A stretch of DNA of 64,000 nt from TMED27 sp045106175 (GCA_045106175.1 JBGCEF010000050.1:5881-69880), one strand, 5' to 3'. Shown: positions 52,596-61,419, numbered from the stretch's first letter. The notes: generated from the sequence alone by a model not told the origin. A program made the numbers and translations.

Positions 52596-53365
52596 GTCAA
52601 GATATCCCTAAATTACAGCTAAAAAATATTACCAAATCTTTTGGTAATAAACATATTTTATGCGGCGTCGATTTTGAAATTCCAAAAGGAAAATCGCTCG
52701 TTATCATCGGCGGCTCTGGGACTGGTAAATCAGTCACGCTAAAATGTATCTTAGGTCTTTTAGAACCCGACGAGGGTTCAATCTTGATTGATGGTAAAGA
52801 AACGGTTGGCTCATCTGCGAAAGAGCGCGACATTCAAATGCATAAATTTGGTATGCTATTTCAAGGCGCAGCTCTATTTGATTCTATTAAAGTCTGGGAA
52901 AATGTCGCCTTTGGCCTTATCCACGGACGCAATATTGACCGCCGCAAAGCTAGAGAGATCGCGCTTGAAAAAATCCAAGCCGTAGGATTAAAGTCCGAAG
53001 TCGCAGATTCCTATCCCGCAGAATTATCCGGCGGAATGCAAAAACGTGTCGGCCTCGCCAGAGCGATCGCCGCATCACCGGAGATTATCTTTTTCGACGA
53101 GCCAACCACGGGCCTTGACCCCATAATGGCAGATGTCATCAATGAATTGATTGTTGAATCTGTCAAAGGGCTAGGGGCAACCGCTCTCTCTATTACGCAT
53201 GACATGGCATCCGCAAGAAAAATTGCCGACTATATTGCCATGCTACACGAAGGAAAAATTGTCTGGAGCGGCCCAATCGAAGAGTTGGATAAAAGTGGCA
53301 ATGAATATGTCGAACAATTCATCCATGGTCGCGCAGATGGACCCATTACACGCAGGGTCGCATAG
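52592..53365 (+). CDS. mlaF: MlaF, phospholipid ABC transporter ATPase
   Basis: 257 residues. Walker A GGSGTGKSVTLK, signature LSGGMQKRVGLARA and Walker B IIFFDEPTTGLDPI are intact, as are the MlaF-type FGMLFQGAALFDSIKVWENV and the switch His in LSITHDMASARK. It powers lipid movement through MlaE. The ATGA overlap with mlaE indicates coupled translation; mlaB is not seen. PBP1A follows 17 bases later on the same strand. Confidence 0.95.
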   Translation: MSQDIPKLQLKNITKSFGNKHILCGVDFEIPKGKSLVIIGGSGTGKSVTLKCILGLLEPDEGSILIDGKETVGSSAKERDIQMHKFGMLFQGAALFDSIKVWENVAFGLIHGRNIDRRKAREIALEKIQAVGLKSEVADSYPAELSGGMQKRVGLARAIAASPEIIFFDEPTTGLDPIMADVINELIVESVKGLGATALSITHDMASARKIADYIAMLHEGKIVWSGPIEELDKSGNEYVEQFIHGRADGPITRRVA

Positions 53366-53382
53366 GGCAGAGGCAAGAGACT

Positions 53383-55923
53383 ATGAAATATCTCTGGTAT
53401 GGATTTCTCGGATTATTCTCTCTTGGCTTCTTGGGGGCCATAACGGCGCTTGTCGTGGCTGTTGGTGTTATTAATCACTACGGTTCTGATCTCCCTGACT
53501 ATGAACAGCTAAAAACATATGAGCCACCCATTGTAAGCCGTTTATATGCGGGTGATGGCAGGTTAATGGCGGAATTTGCCCAAGAAAAACGTATTTTCAT
53601 GCCAATCGAAGCTATCCCTGATCAGGTCAAAAACGCTTTCATGTCCGCGGAAGATAAAAATTTCTATAACCATCCTGGCCTTGATTACATGGCCCTGTTG
53701 CGTGCTGTTTACGTCTACGCGCAGCATTTGGCGGGTATGAATGTCAGCATTATTGGTGGCTCAACCATCACCCAGCAAGTCGTCAAAAACATGCTGTTAA
53801 CCAATGAACGCCGATTTAAACGCAAAATCAAAGAAGCTATTTTGTCGTATCGCCTTGAAAAAGCGATGAGCAAAGACCGTATTTTAGAACTCTATCTCAA
53901 CGAGATATTCCTCGGCAGCCGCGCATACGGCATCGCCGCTGCTGCGCTTCAATATTTTAATAAATCACTCGATGAATTAACCCTCGCCGAAGTCGCCTAC
54001 CTTGCAGCTCTTCCTAAGGCCCCGAATAATTACCATCCCATCCGCAACCGTGAAAAGTCGGTTGATCGGAGAAACTGGGTGATAGGGCGTATGCTTATTG
54101 ATGGACACATTACCGAAGCAGAAGCCGACCTCGCAAAAATTTCGCCGCTGGAAACACGCGCACGTGACAACGCAAAGAAAGTAAATGCACCTTTCTTTGC
54201 TGAAGAGGTCCGCAGAGTGTTAATCGAAAAATACGGCAAAGAGAGCTTATATGGCGGGGGCCTTGCGGTAAGATCTACTATTGATCCAAAAATGCAAACA
54301 ATCGCTAGAGAAACACTCAGAGATGGACTAGAAGCATACGATCGCCGTCATGGCTATCGCGGCGCTCTTGCAAACTTCAAAAATATGGATGAATGGAAAT
54401 CCAAACTGGCTAATTTCGAAACCCCCCAAGCCATGCCAAAAGATTGGTCATTAGCAATCGTTCAATCGGTTAATAATGAAGCCGCGAGAATAAGCTTTAA
54501 AGATGATAGCGAAGGCTTAGTTGTCTTGAATGATCTTAAATGGGCTAGAAAATATCTCGATAAAGGATACGCCCTAGGCCCTGTGATTGAACGCGCATCT
54601 CAAGTGTTATCGCGCGGTGATGTTGTTATGGTCGAAAACGTCAAAGAAAATAATTTCGCTTTAAGGCAAGTTCCAATCGTTCAAGGCGCGCTCATCGCGC
54701 TAGACCCACATACAGGACGAATTCTGGCTATGCAGGGTGGCTGGAAATATGGAACATCCGAATTTAACCGGGCAACTCAAGCCGAACGCCAACCCGGCTC
54801 CGCATTCAAACCATTTGTCTATTTAGCTGGACTGGATAATGGCTTTACACCTGCAACACTTATTCTCGATGCCCCCTTTGTTATCGAAGATAGACCCGGA
54901 AATTTTTGGAGCCCTACAAACTATTCCAACGAATATTACGGACCTACAACCATGCGCGTTGGGGTTGAAAAATCACGAAACCTGATGACCGTTCGCTTGG
55001 CTGATTATCTTGGTATGGAAACAATTTCTGAATACGCTGAAAAATTCGGCATTACCGATAATATGCCAAAATTATTGGCAAATTCGCTTGGCGCAAGTGA
55101 GACAACACCGCTGCGTTTAACGGCTGCTTATGGCATGTTGGTCAATGGCGGTAAAAAGATCACACCAACCTTTATCGACCGTATCCAAGACCGACGCGGC
55201 ACAACTATTTTCCGCCATGATGAGCGCGATTGCCTAAGCTGTGGGGCGCTTGTACGATGGAAACAACAAGAAACACCAGCGCCTCCCGATAACCGAGAAC
55301 AAATCACAGATCCACGCACCGCTTATCAAATGGTCTCTATTCTTGAAGGCGTGGTACAACGCGGAACAGGCGTGCGTATTCGATCCTTGGATAGACCATT
55401 AGCTGGGAAAACAGGCACAACTAATGAATCAAAAGATGCTTGGTTTGTAGGCTTTTCCCCTGACTTAGTCGTAGGGGTCTTCGTTGGTTTTGATGATCCA
55501 AGATCATTAGGCAAAAAAGAAACAGGATCATCCGTGGCCGTTCCAATCTTCAAAGATTTCATGGGCCAAGCATTAGAGGACCGTCCTTTAACACCGTTTC
55601 GTGTTCCCTCCGGCATTCGTAATGTGCAGGTTAATCCGGAAAACGGCACAAGCGCATCGTTTGATACGAAAAACCCAATCTGGGAAAGTTTTGTAACAGG
55701 AACAGAGCCAACAGATGATGTTTACATCCTCGATAGTAATGGGATTTCAATCATGAACAACTATTTTGAAGATGACCCATACTTTGATCCATACAACCCC
55801 AATCAAGGCGATTATTATTCCGAGGAAGAAGAAAATGAAATTTTCAGCCTGGATAATCTCCTCAATCGTCCACCCGTTGTTCAAAACCCGAACACAACCC
55901 GCGGAACGGGTGGCATATATTAA
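53383..55923 (+). CDS. mrcA: Penicillin-binding protein 1A
   Basis: 846 residues. A bifunctional class A PBP that polymerises and crosslinks peptidoglycan. A short cytoplasmic start and one membrane helix (about 8-30) are followed by the GT51 glycosyltransferase with catalytic Glu90 in SAEDKNFYNHPG, SIIGGSTITQQVVKN and RKIKEAILSYRLEK. The transpeptidase has GSAFKP with Ser473 and Lys476, SRN at 531-533 and KTGTT at 676. An OB-like segment lies between. The acidic C-terminal tail (about 790-846) is probably disordered. Likely in the mlaEF transcript. Confidence 0.96.
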   Translation: MKYLWYGFLGLFSLGFLGAITALVVAVGVINHYGSDLPDYEQLKTYEPPIVSRLYAGDGRLMAEFAQEKRIFMPIEAIPDQVKNAFMSAEDKNFYNHPGLDYMALLRAVYVYAQHLAGMNVSIIGGSTITQQVVKNMLLTNERRFKRKIKEAILSYRLEKAMSKDRILELYLNEIFLGSRAYGIAAAALQYFNKSLDELTLAEVAYLAALPKAPNNYHPIRNREKSVDRRNWVIGRMLIDGHITEAEADLAKISPLETRARDNAKKVNAPFFAEEVRRVLIEKYGKESLYGGGLAVRSTIDPKMQTIARETLRDGLEAYDRRHGYRGALANFKNMDEWKSKLANFETPQAMPKDWSLAIVQSVNNEAARISFKDDSEGLVVLNDLKWARKYLDKGYALGPVIERASQVLSRGDVVMVENVKENNFALRQVPIVQGALIALDPHTGRILAMQGGWKYGTSEFNRATQAERQPGSAFKPFVYLAGLDNGFTPATLILDAPFVIEDRPGNFWSPTNYSNEYYGPTTMRVGVEKSRNLMTVRLADYLGMETISEYAEKFGITDNMPKLLANSLGASETTPLRLTAAYGMLVNGGKKITPTFIDRIQDRRGTTIFRHDERDCLSCGALVRWKQQETPAPPDNREQITDPRTAYQMVSILEGVVQRGTGVRIRSLDRPLAGKTGTTNESKDAWFVGFSPDLVVGVFVGFDDPRSLGKKETGSSVAVPIFKDFMGQALEDRPLTPFRVPSGIRNVQVNPENGTSASFDTKNPIWESFVTGTEPTDDVYILDSNGISIMNNYFEDDPYFDPYNPNQGDYYSEEEENEIFSLDNLLNRPPVVQNPNTTRGTGGIY

Positions 55924-56037
55924 CGAACATAATGGCGAAATTTTAATGGTTTCGCGCGCTTTATAGTCAAAAAAAGCTTGCGTCTGAAAATTAAAAACAA
56001 TACAAACTGTTACTTTATAACAATTTGATTAAATATC

Positions 56038-58089
56038 ATGCCACATGATCACCCGCCAGAAGATGAAAACAAGCCATGCACAGGCCAAACTGCGTGTTCT
56101 TCTGGCTGTGGCGATAGCGGCTGCAGCACCGAAAAAGCTGAACCCGTAGACGAGCCAGAGCAAGAAACATCATGCAGCACATGCGGCGGCAGCCATGGAA
56201 ATGATGGTGAAACTGAAAGCCCTAATGGTCAAGGCGGCGATGCGGAGCATGTACACGAGGATACAAAACACACCCACAGCGGTTGCGGACATAATCACGC
56301 TCCCGGTGAAACATGCTCTGGCAATCACGGTGATGATGTCGACCCTGGTGAATTTAATAATGGCTGGTTAAACCGCATATTCTCAGATCCTAAAAGCGAA
56401 GGCACCGCCCTCAATAATGCCCGCGCATCCATTGCATTATTAGGCGCAGTCGGGTTATCACAACTAAATTTATCAGATACTGGCTCCATTGCTGCAATGA
56501 CAGCCGCGAGCGCCGGTGCCTTAGTGATTGCCAACGAAGCAACACAGGAATTAATGGAGAGCGTTCAGCGCTCAAAAGCTAAATTAGGCCTATCAGGCGG
56601 CGCTATAGGAACACTCCTTGCAGGCGCACATATTGCCACAGAGAGTATTATCGCAGTAAAAGCGCAGCTGAGTCAGGCATTCACGCAAAGCGCATCGGCA
56701 ATCGGCACGCAATTATCAGAGACCTTTAATCAGACCACAGATTTTGCATTGCAACTCTCATATGCAAATAATCTCCTCCACGCTAATTTTATGCCCGCCA
56801 TAATCGCTGGTGCAGCCGGAACGCTTCTTATCGCTGCGCCTCACATACGAAAAATGAACCTAGCAGCCATGAGCGTGGGAACAGGCGCACTGGCTGCACA
56901 TGTAGCAATAGGTGAAGCAGGCTATCCTTACGGGTCAGGCTACATCCTTGGTGGTATTGGCGCTGCAACCGCCATCGGATATGGAATTTGGAGATTTAGG
57001 GCTGGTATAGGATGTGCCGATCACGGTGATCTTTGTGGCCATGCCCGTAAAGGTCCAGTCGACGAAACCGATTATATCGGTGAGCTTGTGAAAGTCGTAA
57101 AAAGCCCAGGTGAGCCAGCACGTAAATTAGTCAATAAAATGGCAAGCGTGACCCCAAGCGGTGCGTTAGAGTCCCTTAATCAACGTACAGAAAAAATAGG
57201 GAATGCAATTACCAACTTTAAGATGCCAACACGCGAGCAAATTAAAACGACAATGACAGGAATGGTTGGACCTTCAATCGCCTTTACAGGTGTTTCCGTT
57301 GCCGCGCATACATTAACAGACAACGCAGTATCAATAGCAGAGATCAATGCGGCTCCTGCGGCTGCTGTTGGTTTTATTGCTGGGGTTGGCCTTGTATCAG
57401 GGGAGCTGTTCGCAGGCGCTCTATCGGCTGCAAAGGCAAAGGCCATTGAATTAAAAGCAAAAGCAGAAGGCATAAAGCTTAGAGATTTAACCGAGAGCGA
57501 CAATTACAGGCAACTTGCAGATGCTATGATTGTGGGATGTACAATCATGGGAACTGCCGCAGCAACAGGTATTCACGCTGGGTTAGGGAATGCACTCGGC
57601 AATGCAATTCCTGATAGTTTCAAACTAGACGTAGCATCATATGGCTGGAACGGTGTCGTTCAAATGGGAATGCTAACGGCCCCAATACCAATATACTGGG
57701 CGGCTACGCGTAAAAAATGGGTGAAACCCCTAGCGCATTTTGAAAACCGAATGGCAGATAAAATTGAAACTAAAGCTGAAAAGCTAGCACCACAATTAAA
57801 ATGGATGATCAGTGAAGAAAAATTCATGAATGGTATAGCGCGTTTCTCTAATAGCTTACGTGACGGTATTGAACAACGAAAGCTTAGTAAACTTGCAATG
57901 CCTAAAACCGTTGCTGCGGGTATGTTGGCAACATCTCTTGCAGCTTTAACGATTAACACGCTTCCTGTTTGTCACCGTCATGGAGAATTTCAGCATTGTT
58001 TTGATCCAAACGCACAAATTGAAATTGATCCGTCTCTGCCTTCACTTGAAAGTTTAGCCCGTGAGCCTAGCCCTGCGCCAGCTCCATAA
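56038..58089 (+). CDS. Cys/His-rich multi-pass membrane protein, unknown
   Basis: 683 residues. Residues 1-105 are hydrophilic and packed with Cys and His (CTGQTACSSGCGDSGC, CSTCGGSHG, HSGCGHNHAPGETCSG), typical of metal binding. From about 125 the protein has eight or nine Ala/Gly-rich hydrophobic segments. Two more Cys/His clusters sit between or after them: CADHGDLCGH (about 324-334) and CHRHGEFQHC (about 646-655). A metal transporter or sensor is plausible, but no transporter family is recognised and no ATPase or cation-pump motif is present. The start lacks a good ribosome binding site. It lies 115 bases behind PBP1A and overlaps a small convergent gene. Confidence 0.8.
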   Translation: MPHDHPPEDENKPCTGQTACSSGCGDSGCSTEKAEPVDEPEQETSCSTCGGSHGNDGETESPNGQGGDAEHVHEDTKHTHSGCGHNHAPGETCSGNHGDDVDPGEFNNGWLNRIFSDPKSEGTALNNARASIALLGAVGLSQLNLSDTGSIAAMTAASAGALVIANEATQELMESVQRSKAKLGLSGGAIGTLLAGAHIATESIIAVKAQLSQAFTQSASAIGTQLSETFNQTTDFALQLSYANNLLHANFMPAIIAGAAGTLLIAAPHIRKMNLAAMSVGTGALAAHVAIGEAGYPYGSGYILGGIGAATAIGYGIWRFRAGIGCADHGDLCGHARKGPVDETDYIGELVKVVKSPGEPARKLVNKMASVTPSGALESLNQRTEKIGNAITNFKMPTREQIKTTMTGMVGPSIAFTGVSVAAHTLTDNAVSIAEINAAPAAAVGFIAGVGLVSGELFAGALSAAKAKAIELKAKAEGIKLRDLTESDNYRQLADAMIVGCTIMGTAAATGIHAGLGNALGNAIPDSFKLDVASYGWNGVVQMGMLTAPIPIYWAATRKKWVKPLAHFENRMADKIETKAEKLAPQLKWMISEEKFMNGIARFSNSLRDGIEQRKLSKLAMPKTVAAGMLATSLAALTINTLPVCHRHGEFQHCFDPNAQIEIDPSLPSLESLAREPSPAPAP

Positions 58090-58372
58090 GAGAGGGTAGG
58101 CTTTCTACGTTTGTAACTGTTTCTGCCGCACTGGCAACAACTTGTTCACTGGCTGCCGTGGCCGCCGCCGTTGTAGCCTCCGCTGCACTGGCTGCGCTAG
58201 CTGCTGAAAAGCTGGAAGTTAAACCAACGGCATCAAGGGCAGGGGCAATGGCTTGCGCAAGCCATGCAGCCGCAGCCGCGCCGGGCACAGTGTAGTGAAT
58301 AACAATATGCAACCCTAGCTCGATGGTTGCAGCTATCGCAAAACTACTCGCAAGCGTATCGCCCAGTGACAT
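58067..58372 (-). CDS. Small Ala-rich membrane protein, unknown
   Basis: 101 residues: a hydrophobic N-terminal half (ASSFAIAATIELGLHIVIHY, AAAAAWLAQAIAPALDAVG) and an Ala/Ser/Thr-rich tail. AAGGG lies about ten bases before the ATG at 58372. It ends inside the 3' end of the 683-residue gene (23-base convergent overlap). It is divergent from a Tat-exported protein across a palindromic gap. No family recognised. Confidence 0.55.
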   Translation of the reverse strand: MSLGDTLASSFAIAATIELGLHIVIHYTVPGAAAAAWLAQAIAPALDAVGLTSSFSAASAASAAEATTAAATAASEQVVASAAETVTNVESLPSLMELAQG

Positions 58373-58383
58373 TCAAAAATAAC

Positions 58384-58437
58384 CCTTGTGTTATGTTATA
58401 ACATAACATATAAGGTTCGTAATATCGAAACACAAGG
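58384..58437. promoter_or_regulatory. Nested palindromes between divergent genes
   Basis: TGTTATGTTATAACATAACA (58389-58408) is a perfect 20-base palindrome. It is bracketed by CCTTGTG (58384-58390) and CACAAGG (58431-58437), a second inverted pair. The symmetry and position in a 74-base divergent intergenic region suggest a dimeric regulator's operator; the regulator is not identified. Confidence 0.6.
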
Positions 58438-58446
58438 ATTATTTTG

Positions 58447-58974
58447 ATGAGTAAAGTTAATCGAAGAGATGTATTAAAAGGTTTAGGTGGTATAGGTTTA
58501 GCTGGGTTTTCTACTGCTGCTCTCCCAACATCTGCACAGGCGCAATCGGATGATTTTATTTACCAACCAGACAGCTACATTACCATTGGGGGGAAGCCCA
58601 TAGGAATTGATTTGGCTCTTTTGGGGTCAAACGGTGAAGAAACCGCTGGGTTTTACGCTTCTCTCGACCCTTTTCACGGTATACCCTTTAATGACAGAAG
58701 ATGGCTCACGTTTTATGGACCGCAGCTAATGCGTGATCCTCAAAATTTCAGTGCTTTTAACCCAAGACGACTGACAAATAGCGAGGCAAGGAATACTAAT
58801 CAGGCAAAAATAGATCACATCATTACGCATCTTGGTGGACATGGTTTTCGTTACGAAAATGATTTAGAGCCTATTTACAACCTCGCAAGACAAGCATGGC
58901 AAAATCACCCGAATTTAAGGTTTTCTTCTTTGAATGAGCAACCAGCTGGTCCAGAACGAACAGCGTTTGGCTAA
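58447..58974 (+). CDS. Tat-exported protein, unknown
   Basis: 175 residues from the ATG at 58447, with AAGGA eight bases upstream; a preceding TTG is ignored. The N-terminus NRRDVLKGLGGIGLAGFSTA is a twin-arginine signal, cleaved near AQA (about residue 32), so it is exported folded. The mature domain (SYITIGGKPIGIDLALLG, DPFHGIPFNDRRWLTFYG) has no Cys and no cofactor motif that I recognise. Divergent from the Ala-rich membrane protein and possibly under the same operator. Confidence 0.75.
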   Translation: MSKVNRRDVLKGLGGIGLAGFSTAALPTSAQAQSDDFIYQPDSYITIGGKPIGIDLALLGSNGEETAGFYASLDPFHGIPFNDRRWLTFYGPQLMRDPQNFSAFNPRRLTNSEARNTNQAKIDHIITHLGGHGFRYENDLEPIYNLARQAWQNHPNLRFSSLNEQPAGPERTAFG

Positions 58975-59025
58975 GCACACCTAGCCCTATAGTTTTCTGA
59001 ATTACTGTAAAGGGAAAAAATAAAA

Positions 59026-59100
59026 TGGAGCGAGTGAAGAGATTCGAACTCTCGACCTAAACCTTGGCAAGGTTTCGCTCTACCCCTGAGCTACACTCGC
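59026..59100 (-). tRNA. tRNA-Gly (GCC)
   Basis: A 75-base cloverleaf including an encoded CCA: acceptor GCGAGTG/CACTCGC, D-stem GCTC/GAGC, anticodon stem AAACC/GGTTT with loop TTGCCAA (anticodon GCC), T-stem GAGAG/CTCTT with loop TTCGAAT. A T-rich stretch immediately downstream on the minus strand can terminate it. Confidence 0.97.
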
Positions 59101-59117
59101 ATCCTTAAGTGAAATGA

Positions 59118-59145
59118 TTTATAGAGATTTTAAAAAAGAATTCAA
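59118..59145 (-). promoter_or_regulatory. tRNA-Gly promoter
   Basis: On the minus strand TTGAAT (59140-59145), 16 bases, TATAAA (59118-59123), 17 bases upstream of the mature tRNA 5' end. Confidence 0.65.
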
Positions 59146-59177
59146 GCGAAAAAACAAGAATTTAAGAATAGTCTGAT

Positions 59178-59462
59178 TTAATAAAGCTCACCAACTTTAA
59201 CAAGTGGCGCTTTGTAACCAATCGGCGGATGGTTGGGAAACATGGAATAGATAATAATATTTGGACTTTTGATCACACCATCAACCATTTCCATCGGCAC
59301 TTCATAATGCATCAATTCATCTTCTATATCTGGCTCACGATAAACAACTGACATTAAACGCTGCTCATCATAATATTCGACACGTTTGACAATATAAGGA
59401 AACGGCTCACTCGCCGCTAAAATAACCCCGCCATCATTCAACACCATGAGCTCTACATTCAT
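59178..59462 (-). CDS. Unknown beta-rich protein, 94 residues
   Basis: Reads MNVELMVLNDGGVIL, then VYREPDIEDELMHYEVPMEMVDG and NIIIYSMFP. No signal or membrane segment. It aligns by eye with the first 90 residues of the 203-residue protein at 33654-34265, so the two are probably distant paralogues. Its ATG overlaps the upstream gene's stop by four bases, so they are co-translated. No named family recognised. Confidence 0.7.
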   Translation of the reverse strand: MNVELMVLNDGGVILAASEPFPYIVKRVEYYDEQRLMSVVYREPDIEDELMHYEVPMEMVDGVIKSPNIIIYSMFPNHPPIGYKAPLVKVGELY

Positions 59463-59785
59463 CCGTTATACTCCAGTGTATCAAGTTCAAATGACGCAAT
59501 TTTCTGGACGTCCTGACTTGGGCCTGAATCTGTATTATTGAATGTAGCTGCAAAATCATTTTGTACAGGTGGCAATAATGCCATTGGCCCTAATTCAGAA
59601 ATAAGGTCCATTCCAACAATAGACTCTTGCGGCGTGTAAACATGTCCACCAGTCGCAATCCCAGCTGGCAAAACACCTGAAACCATTCCACCTGGTGGAT
59701 CACCAACACGCGCGGCAATAATGGAATTATCAACAGCTTCCATTTCTTGTGCGAGTAATTTTGGGTCTGTGGCGTCTAAAGCCAT
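59459..59785 (-). CDS. Unknown protein, 108 residues
   Basis: MALDATDPKLLAQEMEAVDNS followed by a Gly/Pro-rich middle (GDPPGGMVSGVLPAGIATGG) and DLISELGPMALLPP. Predicted soluble. Upstream is AAGGGGAAAAGA before the ATG, a usable site. Pairs with the following gene through an ATGA overlap, and so probably acts with it. No family recognised. Confidence 0.7.
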   Translation of the reverse strand: MALDATDPKLLAQEMEAVDNSIIAARVGDPPGGMVSGVLPAGIATGGHVYTPQESIVGMDLISELGPMALLPPVQNDFAATFNNTDSGPSQDVQKIASFELDTLEYNG

Positions 59786-59867
59786 GATTCGTCTTTTCCC
59801 CTTAATGTTTACCCGCTAATAATAATGGGAAATGATTAACAAACTTTAAAATTCACATAAAAAGTTA

Positions 59868-60389
59868 ATGAATATGCATGAAATACCAGAAAAACCGAGT
59901 ATTCCAACGTCTGTAAATGATTTACTGATAACTTTAAAATCGCTTGATATTAATTATACATTGCATCATCACGCGCCCATATTCACCGTCCAAGAGGGAC
60001 TTCATCTTAAAGAAAACATCCCGGGAATCCATTGCCGAAACTTGTTTTTGAAAGACAAAAAAGAAAAGATGTTCCTCATCACAGCGGCCAATGAAACCGA
60101 AATTGATTTAAAATCCCTGCCTGAGCGATTGAATTGCGGACGCTTATCTTTTGCTTCCAAAGACCGTCTTATGCAATATCTGGGCATATATCCGGGTGCG
60201 GTAACACCATTTTGTGCGATTAATGATCGTAATTACAATGTCACAATCATTCTTGATAAGGCCATGATGCATGCGGAGACCATTAACGTGCATCCATTGG
60301 ATAATGCACAAACAATTAGTGTGACGCCTAATGCTCTTTTAAAATTTTTTGATCATACAGGCCATAAAACAATAATCTGCGAATTCTAA
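59868..60389 (+). CDS. YbaK/ProX-type prolyl-tRNA editing protein
   Basis: 173 residues. The fold of the Cys/Ala-tRNAPro deacylases is visible: LDINYTLHHHAPIFTVQEG, GIHCRNLFLKDKKEKMFLI, LSFASKDRLMQYLGIYPGAVTPF and VTIILDKAMM. Such free-standing editing domains hydrolyse Ala-tRNAPro (PrdX/ProXp-ala type). The combination HCRNLFLKD and PGAVTPF favours the PrdX group. No clear ribosome binding site before the ATG. Confidence 0.88.
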   Translation: MNMHEIPEKPSIPTSVNDLLITLKSLDINYTLHHHAPIFTVQEGLHLKENIPGIHCRNLFLKDKKEKMFLITAANETEIDLKSLPERLNCGRLSFASKDRLMQYLGIYPGAVTPFCAINDRNYNVTIILDKAMMHAETINVHPLDNAQTISVTPNALLKFFDHTGHKTIICEF

Positions 60390-60515
60390 GACACTGTTTT
60401 AAAATTATAATCAAACGCTAAGTTAGTAGTTCTCAAAAATGCGTTTTCTATCTTAAAAGATAAAAAAATAGCGCAATACCTGTTCTGTAACGAAAAATGG
60501 CCTAAATAATAAAAT

Positions 60516-61184
60516 ATGGACAGCAACCCTTACGCACCGGACTTTTCGGCAATGCCCGACACGATCGCAATATTCCCTCTGACGGGCGTATTATTGCTTC
60601 CGCATGGCAACTTACCCCTAAACATCTTTGAACCGCGTTATGTCGAAATGATCGATGATGCGATGGCGTCATCAAAACTAATCGGAATGGTTCAACCCAA
60701 AAAATCCGACGCCAACGGTACAAAAACTCTCTACCAAACAGGATGTGTTGGAAAAATCACAGAATTTGCTGAAACACCAGATGGACGCTATATCATCAAT
60801 CTTACTGGTATTTGTCGTTTTCACATCACAAACGAACTAGATACACCGCGCCCTTACCGCATTGTTCAACCCGATTGGAAGGAATATGATGGTGATGTAA
60901 AAATCCCTAAAAATCTCGGCGTTGATCGCGAAAAACTTATGATTTTGCTAAGTGAATTTTTCAATCAAAACGGAATGTCATGTGATTTTGATAAATTTGA
61001 AACCATTCCCGATAGCCGTCTTATAACTACGCTTGCCATGATATGCCCATTCGAACCATCTGAAAAACAGGCTCTTTTGGAAAAAATCTGCCACAAAGAG
61101 CGCTTTGAAACATTCATGACAATGTTGGAAATGGCGATTAATTCAAATGGCCCGAACAATGAAAACGGCGTAAAACACCATTGA
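60516..61184 (+). CDS. Lon N-terminal (LAN) domain protein
   Basis: 222 residues. Begins with the Lon substrate-binding domain: IAIFPLTGVLLLPHGNLPLNIFEPRY (quoted as IFPLTGVLLLPHG and LPLNIFEPRY), then GMVQPKK, TGCVGKITEF and ICRFHI. There is no AAA or protease domain, so it is a free-standing LAN protein, a group common in Alphaproteobacteria with unclear function. It precedes the Trm112-like gene on the same strand by 58 bases, an order often conserved. Confidence 0.92.
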   Translation: MDSNPYAPDFSAMPDTIAIFPLTGVLLLPHGNLPLNIFEPRYVEMIDDAMASSKLIGMVQPKKSDANGTKTLYQTGCVGKITEFAETPDGRYIINLTGICRFHITNELDTPRPYRIVQPDWKEYDGDVKIPKNLGVDREKLMILLSEFFNQNGMSCDFDKFETIPDSRLITTLAMICPFEPSEKQALLEKICHKERFETFMTMLEMAINSNGPNNENGVKHH

Positions 61185-61242
61185 TATAATGACAGACGAC
61201 GTGATATTAAAAACATATCAAAAATTATAACTGGTATGTACC

Positions 61243-61419
61243 ATGTCAAATATAGACCCTAAATTGCTTGAAATTTTGGTTTGCCCTCTTACAAAGACAA
61301 CCCTGACTTACGATAAAAAAGGGCAAGAATTAATCTCAGAACAAGCAAAGCTGGCTTATCCCATTCGCGATGGCATTCCCGTCATGCTAGTCAATGAAGC
61401 TAGAGAGCTTGACAAATAA
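61243..61419 (+). CDS. Trm112/UPF0434 family small protein
   Basis: 58 residues: DPKLLEILVCPLTKTTLTYD followed by ELISEQAKLAYPIRDGIPVML. This is the YcaR/UPF0434 family, related to eukaryotic Trm112, which activates methyltransferases; the bacterial role is not settled. Only one Cys remains of the zinc pairs found in larger relatives, as is usual for this family. The promoter -35 box of the leuA leader lies in its last codons. Confidence 0.9.
   Translation: MSNIDPKLLEILVCPLTKTTLTYDKKGQELISEQAKLAYPIRDGIPVMLVNEARELDK

Noticed and set aside
60440..60475. TATCTTaaAAGATA inverted repeat as a terminator
   Set aside because: The stem is pure AT except for two pairs, and the adenine run is on the wrong side for the plus-strand gene upstream; too weak to call.
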